This document shows positions 1 to 7,991 of a stretch of 58,929 bases of DNA, in pieces. The translations under genes were made by a program, and so were the position numbers. The stretch lies in assembly GCA_035315065.1 (NCBI GenBank), contig DATFYM010000008.1, positions 1 to 58,929 of the forward strand, read 5' to 3'. Position 1 is the first letter of the stretch; every line of letters starts with the position of its first letter. This DNA comes from DATFYM01 sp035315065 (GTDB lineage Bacteria > Acidobacteriota > Terriglobia > UBA7540). The notes below the pieces were generated by a model. The model ran no database searches and was not told where the DNA came from. It saw only the letters and a list, made by a program, of their open reading frames with translations.

Positions 1-609
1 AGTCTTCAATACCGTCACCTCGAAATTGACTGTGGCCGGCGACACTGGGCGGCTCAGGGGTCCGACCGTCTCGCGGCTCCGAGCAACCTTGTAGTCATCA
101 ATGTCCGAGCGGGTGATGGCCTCAACGTATTTCTTGTTGGCCAGGATGCGTGCAAAGTGGGCCAAGACTTCCTGGTAGCGCTCGAGCGTCCGAGGTTTGG
201 ACGGGGAGTGGGTCCTCACATGCTCCGCAAAGAGCCTGGCGGCATCGGCCACTGTGGTTCCAATTCGCGTGGCATCGAGGGGGTTCACCCGCGAAGCGCC
301 AGAGACGAGTTCCCCAATGAGTTCATTTCGCTTGCGGCGTTGCGCTTCCAGGGCCTCGCTGGGTGTGTCGCCAGCGCGCTCGCGACGGCGCTTCCGGCCC
401 TCCCACCATTCCACAAAGTAGTACCCCGGTCGGGCGTCCCACACATAGCGGCTTCCCGCTCGGTCCAGAGAAATAAATTTCCAGACGCCATCCTCCAAAC
501 GGAGTTTCTTGATAATCCTTACACGCTTGTTGGGAGTTCGACGTGCAGTTGGGGTCCGTTCGGGAAGGGGTCCGGGACGCTGCTCGGTTTTCGATGCTGG
601 AAAGTTCAT
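1..609 (-). CDS. Tyrosine recombinase/phage-type integrase, N-terminal part (runs off window)
   Basis: Open reading frame of 203 codons from ATG at 609 to base 1 with no stop, so the C-terminal half lies outside the window. Residues about 20-75 form a basic region with a W/Y-rich AP2-like arm-binding stretch (VWDARPGYYFVEWWEG). Residues about 110-200 look like a SAM-like core-binding domain (LFAEHVRTHSPSKPRTLERYQEVL, then ITRSDIDDYK), as in phage integrases. The catalytic R-H-R-Y residues would lie in the missing part. It starts about 100 bp past the 3' end of tRNA-Leu on the same strand, the usual arrangement of an element integrated in a tRNA gene. I infer that the element extends to the left. 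Family call is firm; activity cannot be judged. Confidence 0.85.
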   Translation of the reverse strand, partial: MNFPASKTEQRPGPLPERTPTARRTPNKRVRIIKKLRLEDGVWKFISLDRAGSRYVWDARPGYYFVEWWEGRKRRRERAGDTPSEALEAQRRKRNELIGELVSGASRVNPLDATRIGTTVADAARLFAEHVRTHSPSKPRTLERYQEVLAHFARILANKKYVEAITRSDIDDYKVARSRETVGPLSRPVSPATVNFEVTVLKT

Positions 610-614
610 GGTCA

Positions 615-660
615 AGTCCTTTGGTGTCTATTTTTGGAAATTCATAGACACCAAAAGACT
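615..660. repeat. 17-bp inverted repeat upstream of the integrase
   Basis: Arms 615-631 and 644-660 are inverted copies with 16 of 17 positions matching (core TTTGGTGTCTAT / ATAGACACCAAA), separated by 12 bases. The repeat ends 6 bp before the integrase start codon and lies between that gene and the tRNA 3' end. It may be an operator, an arm-type integrase or excisionase site, or an RNA hairpin in the integrase leader. Confidence 0.8.
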
Positions 661-705
661 ACACCATTGTCTAAGTGATTGCAAGTACAGCAAGAAAGAA
701 AGAAT

Positions 706-792
706 TGGTGCCGAAGAGAGGACTCGAACCTCCACGCCCTGACGGGCACTACACCCTGAATGTAGCGCGTCTGCCAATTCCGCCACTTCGGC
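706..792 (-). tRNA. tRNA-Leu (anticodon CAG)
   Basis: Reverse-strand cloverleaf: acceptor GCCGAAG/CTTCGGC, D arm with AATTGGCAGACGC, anticodon stem CTACA/TGTAG around loop TTCAGGG (anticodon CAG), a long class II variable arm, T loop TTCGAGT, and an encoded 3' CCA. A truncated integrase starts shortly downstream, so the 3' end of this gene is the probable attachment site. Confidence 0.97.
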
Positions 793-1173
793 ACATGACT
801 CTTGAAGCAAAGAGCTTTCGGCCGGCAGCCCGACGCTACCTGCTCCACTGTTATGTTGGCACTTACCGCCGCATCTGTCAAGGTTCGTGCGAAGCCAAAG
901 CATCAATACGAGGGCTCGGACCGCGAATACGTGCGAACGGAACGGCTCTGCGATCTTCCTTTCACTCATCACCCACCGCCCAGGACCAGGCTGGCCGGTT
1001 CCATCCCGTCCCTTTGGCGTTCGAGGCCAAGCCGGACGATCCACGGCAAATGCGGCAGTTGGACCAATCCGACCGGGCCACGACGAGCAACGGACAACTG
1101 ACCGAGTACGGCGGACGTAGGGACCGTGGCCTGTTTCCCAAACTCTGCCGTTTGGTGGTACGATAAGGTTTGC
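793..1173. other. Intergenic region between tRNA-Leu and hslV
   Basis: No gene can be supported here. Several overlapping open frames exist on both strands, but none has a recognisable domain or a ribosome binding site, and they are in conflict with each other. The hslV promoter should lie near the right end, where TACGAT occurs 9 bp before the hslV start. Confidence 0.5.
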
Positions 1174-1737
1174 ATGAATAAACAAAGACCAGTCCGAAGC
1201 ACCACCATCCTGAGCGTGCGCCGCAACGGGCGTCTGGCCATGGGTGGCGACGGCCAGGTGACCATGGGCGAAAGCGTGGTGAAGCAAAAGGCCCGCAAGA
1301 TCCGGCGCCTTTACAACGACAAGGTGATCGCCGGGTTCGCAGGTTCGACGGCGGATGCGCTCTCGCTGTTTGCGCGCTTCGAGCAGAAGCTGGAGGAGTA
1401 CCACGGCAACCTGAGCCGCGCCGTGGTGGAGTTAGCCAAGGAATGGCGCACCGACCGCGCTTTGCGGCACCTGGAAGCGCTGCTGCTGGTGGCCGACACC
1501 AAGTACACCTACCTGGTGAGCGGCAACGGCGACGTGATCGAGCCCGACGACGGCATCGTGGCCATCGGCTCCGGCGGACCCTACGCCCTGGCCGCCGCCC
1601 GCGCCCTGGCTAAGCACACGCAGTTGAGCGCGCGCCAGGTGGTTGAGGAGGCCATGCAGTTGGCCGGGGAGATCTGTATCTTCACCAACGACCAGATCAC
1701 GATCGAGGAACTTCAGGAAGACGGTGTAAAGCAGTAG
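1174..1737 (+). CDS. hslV: ATP-dependent protease HslVU, peptidase subunit HslV
   Basis: Threonine peptidase that forms the proteolytic core of the cytoplasmic HslVU (ClpQY) complex. The start at 1174 gives MNKQRPVRS before the catalytic Thr of TTILSVRRNG, so this protein has a nine-residue N-terminal extension (Thr10 would become the nucleophile), whereas the E. coli protein has only the initiator Met. Family motifs follow: RRLYNDKVIAGFAG, ELAKEWRTDR, GNGDVIEPDD and IGSGGPYALAAARAL. An upstream in-frame GTG-like start adds 16 non-family residues and is not used. hslU lies downstream, separated by a small acidic ORF. Confidence 0.97.
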   Translation: MNKQRPVRSTTILSVRRNGRLAMGGDGQVTMGESVVKQKARKIRRLYNDKVIAGFAGSTADALSLFARFEQKLEEYHGNLSRAVVELAKEWRTDRALRHLEALLLVADTKYTYLVSGNGDVIEPDDGIVAIGSGGPYALAAARALAKHTQLSARQVVEEAMQLAGEICIFTNDQITIEELQEDGVKQ

Positions 1738-1750
1738 GCGGGAGGTGTCC

Positions 1751-2023
1751 ATGCGGAGACGGAATGACCCGGATCGACTACTGGATCGAGTCGATGATCG
1801 GATCGATGAACTGGGAAGCGACTCGGAGGAAGCAGCCTCTGACAGCGCCGGACAATCGGGTGATGACGAGGGGCTTTCGCAGATTGCGGACGCCGACTCG
1901 GAGAGCGTCAAAGAACTTGTCGAGACAGATCAGGCCTACGAGGCCGAGGCCGTGGAGGGTGTCGAGGAGGCTGCCGACCACCCCGAAGAGCCGGTGCCCG
2001 ACCGCGAGCGATCGACTCCCTGA
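1751..2023 (+). CDS. Small acidic protein between hslV and hslU
   Basis: 90-residue unknown. ATG at 1751 is preceded by GGGAGG at good spacing; an in-frame GTG lies two codons upstream. After a short basic start (MRRRNDPDR) the protein is almost entirely Asp/Glu/Ser-rich and is probably disordered. It starts 13 bp after the hslV stop and is followed by an inverted-repeat block and hslU, so it is probably cotranscribed with hslV. Possible roles such as an adaptor or a chaperone-like acidic peptide for HslVU are only inference from position. Confidence 0.7.
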   Translation: MRRRNDPDRLLDRVDDRIDELGSDSEEAASDSAGQSGDDEGLSQIADADSESVKELVETDQAYEAEAVEGVEEAADHPEEPVPDRERSTP

Positions 2024-2076
2024 GGGAGTAGGAGGCTGCCGCCCTCCTCTTTCGGAAGTAGACAAAAGGCCGAAGG

Positions 2077-2166
2077 CGGTAGGCAGTTCGCAGTCGGCAG
2101 TAAGCAGAAGGCAGCCACCTACTCCAGTGCCAACTGCTGACTGCCGACTGCGAACTGCCGACTGTT
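2077..2166. repeat. Intergenic word-repeat hairpin (GCAGTCGGCAGTAGGCAG type)
   Basis: Tandem degenerate words (GGCAGTTCGCAGTCGGCAGTA) on the left and their inverse on the right. The best arms, 2084-2100 and 2141-2157, are a perfect 17-bp inverted repeat. The same word family recurs at 12.6 kb and 55.7 kb. Confidence 0.85.
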
Positions 2167-2188
2167 TAGAGGAACTGAGTGATTAAAC

Positions 2189-3598
2189 ATGGTTTTTTAT
2201 TTGCCCGAAACTTCGGAAACGGCGACGTCGCTCGACGATCTGACGCCGCGCCAGATTGTGGCCGAGCTCGACAAGTACGTGGTGGGCCAGGCGCAGGCGA
2301 AGCGCTCGGTGGCCACCGCCCTCCGCAACCGCATGCGGCGCCAGAAACTGCCGGAGGAGATGGCGGACGACATCCTACCCAAGAACATCATCATGATCGG
2401 TCCCACCGGGGTGGGGAAAACGGAGATCGCCCGGCGCCTGGCCCGCCTCACCAATTCTCCGTTCATCAAAGTGGAGGCCTCCCGCTTCACAGAGGTAGGG
2501 TACGTCGGACGCGACGTGGAGTCGATGATTCGCGACCTGGTGGAGATATCCATCGATATGGTGCGCGAGGAGCGGGTGGACGAGGTGGCGGAGAAGGCGG
2601 AGCAGAACGCCGAGGAGCGGGTTCTCGACCTGCTGCTTCCGCCGCCCACCGGACCGCGCCCGGTAGGAGTCACCGCCGCCGAGGGCGACGCTTCCGCCGC
2701 CGCCGCGGCTGACACCTTTCATCGGACCCGCGAGAAGTTGCGCGCCCAACTCCGCGAGGGCAAACTCGACGAGCGCCAAGTGGAGGTGGACGTCCGCGAC
2801 CGTAGTCTCCCGGCCTTCGAGATCATCTCCAACCAGGGCATCGAGGATGTGGACATCAACATGAAGGACATCCTGCCCGGGCTCTTCGGCCAGCGCAGCA
2901 AGAAGCGCAAGATGCGGGTGGCGGAGGCTATGGAGTACCTGATCCAGGAGGAAGAGAACAAGCTGATCGATATGGACCAGGTGACGCGCGTGGCGGTGGA
3001 GCGCGCCGAGCAGTCAGGCATCATCTTTGTGGACGAGATCGACAAGATTGCCGGGCGCGAGCACGGCCACGGGCCCGACGTCAGCCGCGAGGGCGTGCAG
3101 CGCGACATCCTCCCCATCGTCGAAGGCACCACGGTCAACACGCGCTACGGGATGGTCCGCACCGACCACATCCTCTTCATCGCCGCCGGCGCGTTTCACG
3201 TCTCGAAGCCCTCCGATCTGATTCCCGAGTTGCAAGGCCGCTTTCCGATTCGCGTCGAGTTGCAGGCGCTCACCGTGGACGACTTCATTCGCATTCTACA
3301 GGAGCCCAAGAGCGCGCTGGTGAAACAGTACGCGGCGCTCCTCGAGACCGAGGGGATCAAGCTCTCGTTCACCGATGATGCGTTGCAGGAAATTGCCAAG
3401 TTTGCCGCCGTCGTCAACGAGCAGACCGAGAATATCGGCGCGCGCCGCCTGCACACCATCATGGAGAAACTGCTGGACGAGATTTCCTTCGAGGGCCCGG
3501 ACTTGAAGAAGAAGACCGTCCGGCTCGACGCCGCGTACGTGCAGAAGCAACTGGCGGACATTGTCAAGAACCAGGACCTGAGCCGGTATATTTTGTGA
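2189..3598 (+). CDS. hslU: ATP-dependent protease HslVU, ATPase subunit HslU
   Basis: AAA+ unfoldase that feeds substrates to HslV; 469 residues, close to the family's usual size. Walker A GPTGVGKT is at 71-78 and Walker B IIFVDEID at 278-285. The I-domain inserted between them (about 110-245) carries an Ala/Pro-rich stretch near 150-175. The protein ends in DLSRYIL, the tail that docks into HslV and activates it. The sensor region (RFPIRVEL) is present. It reads in the same direction as hslV. Confidence 0.98.
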   Translation: MVFYLPETSETATSLDDLTPRQIVAELDKYVVGQAQAKRSVATALRNRMRRQKLPEEMADDILPKNIIMIGPTGVGKTEIARRLARLTNSPFIKVEASRFTEVGYVGRDVESMIRDLVEISIDMVREERVDEVAEKAEQNAEERVLDLLLPPPTGPRPVGVTAAEGDASAAAAADTFHRTREKLRAQLREGKLDERQVEVDVRDRSLPAFEIISNQGIEDVDINMKDILPGLFGQRSKKRKMRVAEAMEYLIQEEENKLIDMDQVTRVAVERAEQSGIIFVDEIDKIAGREHGHGPDVSREGVQRDILPIVEGTTVNTRYGMVRTDHILFIAAGAFHVSKPSDLIPELQGRFPIRVELQALTVDDFIRILQEPKSALVKQYAALLETEGIKLSFTDDALQEIAKFAAVVNEQTENIGARRLHTIMEKLLDEISFEGPDLKKKTVRLDAAYVQKQLADIVKNQDLSRYIL

Positions 3599-3728
3599 AG
3601 TGGCAGGCGACGTGGGGACTTCTGGGCAAGCGAAACCCAAGGTGCCGTTTCGCCGCCTCCCAGTCGCTCCTGATGTTATCCTTGTCAAACGTTGTGGCGC
3701 GCCAGATTGGGAGGCGGGGAAAACGCCG

Positions 3729-4562
3729 ATGAGCACAACCGTAGCCACTTATCCCATGGTCATCGCTCTGAAGGCGGCTGACCGGATCCTCGGGCCGGAC
3801 CGCGAGTGGGAAGCGGTGAACGGCACCCAGGTCCGGTTCCTAAAAGAGTACTTTGAACCCTGCCGCAAAGAGCATGTGCCCGAAATCGAGAGCATGGCTT
3901 CCTGGGACGCAGCGGAGATCAACGCCTTCCTGACCCAACATCGATTTCCCATGGAGGTTGGCCCCTTCCCCGCTGATTCGTTCGGCGCGGCCAGCGCGCT
4001 CGATCTGCTTGTGGAGTGGATTCAGCGCGGCTCCGTCACGACGATCAAGGGTTTCCTCTCCGGGCGTCAGTACCCCGGCGTTTACCTCACCTGCGGCGTC
4101 ATGTTCCTCCGGGCCGCTGGCCATCATGATGCGATTGCAAGTCTGGCGACCAAGTCCGGCGACCAGGTTTTGATGACGGTGCTTGAGCGCCCTCCGGAGG
4201 GCTTTGATCTGGTCGCGATGGCCGAAGACTTGACGGCTAGGGGCCGGGTCATTGATGGCTTCGAGGGACTTAAGTTTCCGATGGTTCACTTGGACGATCC
4301 CGTTGACATCAATTGGCTTGCGGGTCTGAGGACCGTGGCGTTGTCCGGTCAGCCGGCCTGGATTGCCCGGGCGTTACAGCAAACGCGGCTTCGAATGAAC
4401 CAAACCGGCGTCTGTGCCGAGAGCGCAGTAGCTTTCACCGTGGTGGCGGCGGTGCTGCTCCCACCAAAGCCTAAACCTGCCCTTGTTATCGATCGCCCCT
4501 TCTTTGGTCTGGTTCAAACGCCAGGGTCTGGCGCGACCGCTGTTTGTCGGATACATCAGTGA
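3729..4562 (+). CDS. Serpin-like protein (C-terminal similarity only)
   Basis: 277 residues from ATG at 3729, chosen because GGCGGGGA precedes it; the longer GTG-started frame overlaps the hslU end without family support. The C-terminal third resembles serpins: LKFPMVHLDDPVDINWL (strand before the hinge), RLRMNQTGVCAESAVAF (hinge and reactive-loop start, normally a Glu/Ala-rich run), and ALVIDRPFFGLVQ (the VDRPF breach region). The N-terminal 180 residues do not look like a normal serpin, no signal peptide is visible, and the reactive loop is short. Either a divergent intracellular serpin or a degenerate one. The call is from motif reading only. Confidence 0.6.
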   Translation: MSTTVATYPMVIALKAADRILGPDREWEAVNGTQVRFLKEYFEPCRKEHVPEIESMASWDAAEINAFLTQHRFPMEVGPFPADSFGAASALDLLVEWIQRGSVTTIKGFLSGRQYPGVYLTCGVMFLRAAGHHDAIASLATKSGDQVLMTVLERPPEGFDLVAMAEDLTARGRVIDGFEGLKFPMVHLDDPVDINWLAGLRTVALSGQPAWIARALQQTRLRMNQTGVCAESAVAFTVVAAVLLPPKPKPALVIDRPFFGLVQTPGSGATAVCRIHQ

Positions 4563-4609
4563 AGGAGACTGGCGAAATCCGGGAGAAATCACAGCATAGC
4601 CAGCCGAGT

Positions 4610-5707
4610 ATGAGTGCGTGGCGCCACTCTGCAGCGTGGCTTCCTTTCTCATTCCTAGCCGCTCTTCTTTTCGCGTGTGCCGCGCAGGGCCCACCCCACC
4701 CGCCCCGCGTCGAGAAGCCCGAACGCATCACGGACCTGGCCGCGTTCCAGGTGGGCCGCACGATCGAGTTGACTTTCACCTTGCCTACGCAGGCCACTGA
4801 CGGCGAGGGTCTGTCGAAGCCACTTGAGCTTCAACTTTTTCGCGTCATCACCCCGCCCGGGCAAAAGCCTTCGGCTCCGCCTGTTGATTCGCAGGCGTGG
4901 GTGACTCTGCTCCCGAGCGAACTCACCCGCTACCAACGAGGCGAAAAGATCGTTTATCCCGACCACCTCTCCGACCCGGAGTATTCCCAGCGACTGGGCG
5001 CCAGCGTCACGTTCGCCGCTGATTGCCTCACGCGCGGCTTTCGCCATCGTCCCGTCGAAGGCGACCTTTCTAACCGCGTCGTCGTCAGGCTTCTGGATGT
5101 TTCCCCACCGGTCGAAAGCCCTCGCTGCGAGACCACCGAGCACGCGCTGGAACTGAGCTGGCTACAACCTACAACCAGCCTGAGCGGGCAGCCGCTCCGG
5201 GACCTTGCCGGCTACCGGGTTTTCCGAAGCGACACACGCAAGGGTCCTTTCGATCTGCGCGGCGAAACTCCTGCCGCCCGTTTCCGCGATCCGGAGTTTG
5301 AATTCGAGCATTCTTACTTGTACAGGGTCAGGGCGCTGTTCAAGTCTGAGGGGTCCGGTGGGTCCGGCAGGCAGTTGGCGGAGAGCGAAGACTCCAAGCC
5401 CTGCGCCATTACGCCCCTCGACACGTTCCCGCCCGCCGCGCCGGCGGGCCTCAACGCCATCTCGACCGCCGCCGGCGTGGAGGTGATCTGGAACGCCAAC
5501 ACCGAGTACGACCTCGCCGGGTACAACATTTATCGGCGTGACGGCGAGGGCGCGCCCCACAAGCTCAATTCCGAGTTGGTGGGCACGCCGCTTTACCGTG
5601 ACACAACGGCCGAGGCGGGGCGCCGGTATGCCTACTGGGTCACAGCGGTTGACTCTGCCGGGAATGAGAGCACGTCGTCGGGCGAGACGACGATTGAAGT
5701 TCGTTAA
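4610..5707 (+). CDS. Fibronectin type III domain lipoprotein
   Basis: 365 residues. The ATG at 4610 begins a signal peptide (MSAWRHSAAWLPFSFLAALLFAC) ending in a lipobox LLFAC with Cys23, so the protein is probably anchored in a membrane facing the periplasm. Two to three FnIII-like beta modules follow: one near 30-165, one with YRVFRSD at about 205, and one with AGYNIYRRDGEG at about 310 and a YAYWVTAVDSAGNES ending. A TTG start at 4544 would hide the signal and is rejected. Ligand unknown; likely a cell-surface binding or structural lipoprotein. Confidence 0.85.
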   Translation: MSAWRHSAAWLPFSFLAALLFACAAQGPPHPPRVEKPERITDLAAFQVGRTIELTFTLPTQATDGEGLSKPLELQLFRVITPPGQKPSAPPVDSQAWVTLLPSELTRYQRGEKIVYPDHLSDPEYSQRLGASVTFAADCLTRGFRHRPVEGDLSNRVVVRLLDVSPPVESPRCETTEHALELSWLQPTTSLSGQPLRDLAGYRVFRSDTRKGPFDLRGETPAARFRDPEFEFEHSYLYRVRALFKSEGSGGSGRQLAESEDSKPCAITPLDTFPPAAPAGLNAISTAAGVEVIWNANTEYDLAGYNIYRRDGEGAPHKLNSELVGTPLYRDTTAEAGRRYAYWVTAVDSAGNESTSSGETTIEVR

Positions 5708-5835
5708 ATCACTCGGTGATGGTGCGAGTGCTATTGGTCATTCAGTTGATGGTCTGGGTGTATAATCTATGGTGAACGGCAAGATGGGAGCGATTTGCGA
5801 GTCTCGGACTTCGACTTTCGATACGGAGGGGATAC

Positions 5836-6288
5836 TTGCTTCTCCTTGCGCCTGGAGTAGCGACCGTGGGCTTGGCGTCGCTTTGGTCCGTATTCTCGCG
5901 GTGGCGACGAAGATCGCCGGAAGAGATGGAACGCCTCCGGCGGCTCGACGTCAACCGGCGCGGCCGCATCACCACCGGCCACGTAACCGATGTGGTGGAG
6001 CAGTCCTTGGGGCCCACCAGCGAGCGACGCGCGCGTCTGATCGTCTACAAGTATGAGGTGGCGGGAGTCACCTACGAAGCGGCGCAGGACGTCTCGTCTC
6101 TGCCGGAGGGCGACTGGGATTCGCGCGGCGTGGCGGATCAAACCGGTAGCATCAAGTACGATCCCAAACGGCCCACCAACTCGATCATCGCGTGCGAGGA
6201 ATGGTACGGTATTCCGGAGGCTCAGGGGGCAGCCATCAGCCATCAGCAGTCAGCCATCGGCAAGAAGTCGAATTGTCTTGCTGAATAA
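5836..6288 (+). CDS. Membrane-anchored hypothetical protein (DUF3592-like)
   Basis: 150 residues with a TTG start preceded by GGAGGGG at 5-base spacing. Residues 1-25 form one membrane segment followed by RWRRR. The soluble part (RGRITTGHVTDVVE, YKYEVAGVTYEA, SIKYDPKRPTNSII) resembles proteins with the YxYxVxGxxY-type repeat seen in DUF3592 families. The last 20 or so residues are encoded by an intergenic word repeat (CAGCCATCAGC), so the original stop was probably lost and the tail is new. Confidence 0.65.
   Translation: MLLLAPGVATVGLASLWSVFSRWRRRSPEEMERLRRLDVNRRGRITTGHVTDVVEQSLGPTSERRARLIVYKYEVAGVTYEAAQDVSSLPEGDWDSRGVADQTGSIKYDPKRPTNSIIACEEWYGIPEAQGAAISHQQSAIGKKSNCLAE
6229..6262. repeat. 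Word repeat (CAGCCATCAGC type) inside a gene's 3' end
   Basis: Tandem copies of AGCCATCAGCCATCAGCAGT extend into the coding end of the preceding ORF and encode its last residues. Confidence 0.7.
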
Positions 6289-6362
6289 CCAGTTAATACC
6301 TGAGGGCTGATCGTTGATTCTTCACCTTTCACGATTCAGAATAATCGCTAACCCTTGCTCTC

Positions 6363-7913
6363 ATGACCCTGGAACAGAAACTCGACGAAATGCGGCGACG
6401 ACACCGCGAGGCGGAAGCCGGCGGCGGCGGCGAACGCCGCGCCCGCCAGCACGCGGAAGGCAAGCTCACCGCCCGCGAACGGATCCACTTGCTTTTTGAC
6501 GAGGACAGCTTCGAAGAGGTGGACAAGTTCGTCGAGCACCGATGCCAGGATTTTGGCATGGCCGAGCACCGCATCCCGGGCGATGGCGTGGTGACGGGTT
6601 GCGGGCGCATCAACGGCCGCCTGGCTTACGCGTTTGCCCAGGACTTCACTGTCTTCGGCGGATCGCTCAGCGAGTCGAACGCCGGGAAGATTTGCAAGAT
6701 TATGGACCTGGCCATGAAGGTCGGGGCACCCATTGTCGGCCTCAACGATTCCGGCGGCGCGCGCATCCAGGAGGGCGTGGCGTCGCTCGCCGGTTACGCT
6801 GATATTTTCCTGCGTAACACGCTGGCCTCGGGGGTGGTCCCGCAGATCTCCGCCATCCTCGGGCCCTGCGCGGGGGGAGCGGTCTACTCTCCCGCTATCA
6901 CCGACTTCACCTTGATGGTGGAGAAGTTCAGCTACATGTTCGTGACCGGGCCCGACGTCATCAAGACCGTGATGCACGAGGAAGTGACCAAGGAAGAGTT
7001 GGGCGGCGCCATGACGCACAACGCGGTGAGCGGCGTCGCGCACTTCGTCGCCCACGATGGTCCCGAGTGCCTGGCACTGATCCGCGAACTGCTCTCCTTC
7101 ATGCCGCAGAACAACCGCGAGGACCCGCCGCGCGTCGCGTCGAGCGACCCCGTGGATCGGCGTGACGACGCGCTCGATTCGCTCGTGCCCGCCGAGTCCG
7201 ACCGCCCGTACGACATCAAGGAGATCATCCATCGCGTGATCGACGACGGTTACTTCCTGGAAGTGCACGAGCATTTCGCCAAGAACCTGGTGGTGGGCTT
7301 CGCCCACCTGGGCGGGCAGAGCGTGGGCATCGTGGCCAATCAACCTGCGATGCTGGCCGGCTGCCTCGATATCAACGCCTCCGTCAAAGGCGCACGATTC
7401 GTTCGGTTCTGCGACGCCTTTAACATTCCCCTCATCACCTTCGAGGACGTTCCCGGGTTCCTCCCGGGCACCCAGCAGGAATTCGGAGGCATCATCCGTC
7501 ACGGCGCGAAGCTGCTGTTTGCCTTTGCTGAAGCTACCGTCCCCAAGATTACGGTGATCACGCGCAAGGCCTACGGTGGCGCCTACTGCGTGATGGCGTC
7601 GAAGCACATCCGCACGGACGTGAATTTCGCCTACCCTACGGCGGAGATTGCCGTGATGGGTCCGGAAGGCGCGGTCAACATCGTCTACCGGCGCGAGATC
7701 GAGAAGGCCGTTGACCCGGAAGCCTTGCGGAGCGAGAAAATCCAGGAGTTCCGCACCCGTTTCGCCAACCCCTATATCGCCGCCGAGCGCGGCTACGTGG
7801 ACGCCGTCATCGAGCCACGCGACACACGCCCGAGGCTGGCCAATGCTCTGCGGATGCTGGAAAACAAGCGCGATACGAATCCGGCCAAGAAGCACGGAAA
7901 CATCCCGCTTTGA
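6363..7913 (+). CDS. Acyl-CoA carboxylase carboxyltransferase (beta) subunit, propionyl/methylcrotonyl type
   Basis: 516 residues, the full length of PccB/MmdA-type enzymes, with two crotonase-fold halves. N-half: HAEGKLTARERI (about 31), VFGGSLSE, LNDSGGARIQEGV (oxyanion loop, about 125-140), GPCAGGAVYSPA. C-half: DVPGFLPGTQQEFGGIIRHGAK (acyl-CoA site), KAYGGAYCVM, AEIAVMGPEGAVNI. The enzyme transfers carboxyl from biotin to propionyl-CoA or a related acyl-CoA. The biotin carboxylase/BCCP subunit is not in the window, so the substrate (propionyl versus acetyl) stays open. Confidence 0.95.
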   Translation: MTLEQKLDEMRRRHREAEAGGGGERRARQHAEGKLTARERIHLLFDEDSFEEVDKFVEHRCQDFGMAEHRIPGDGVVTGCGRINGRLAYAFAQDFTVFGGSLSESNAGKICKIMDLAMKVGAPIVGLNDSGGARIQEGVASLAGYADIFLRNTLASGVVPQISAILGPCAGGAVYSPAITDFTLMVEKFSYMFVTGPDVIKTVMHEEVTKEELGGAMTHNAVSGVAHFVAHDGPECLALIRELLSFMPQNNREDPPRVASSDPVDRRDDALDSLVPAESDRPYDIKEIIHRVIDDGYFLEVHEHFAKNLVVGFAHLGGQSVGIVANQPAMLAGCLDINASVKGARFVRFCDAFNIPLITFEDVPGFLPGTQQEFGGIIRHGAKLLFAFAEATVPKITVITRKAYGGAYCVMASKHIRTDVNFAYPTAEIAVMGPEGAVNIVYRREIEKAVDPEALRSEKIQEFRTRFANPYIAAERGYVDAVIEPRDTRPRLANALRMLENKRDTNPAKKHGNIPL

Positions 7914-7991
7914 CGGCGCGCTCTGGACACGAGCGGGGTAATCGCTCAGAATAGGCATGGCAAGAGATTCTCTTTTTATGGGGGCTTCCCG

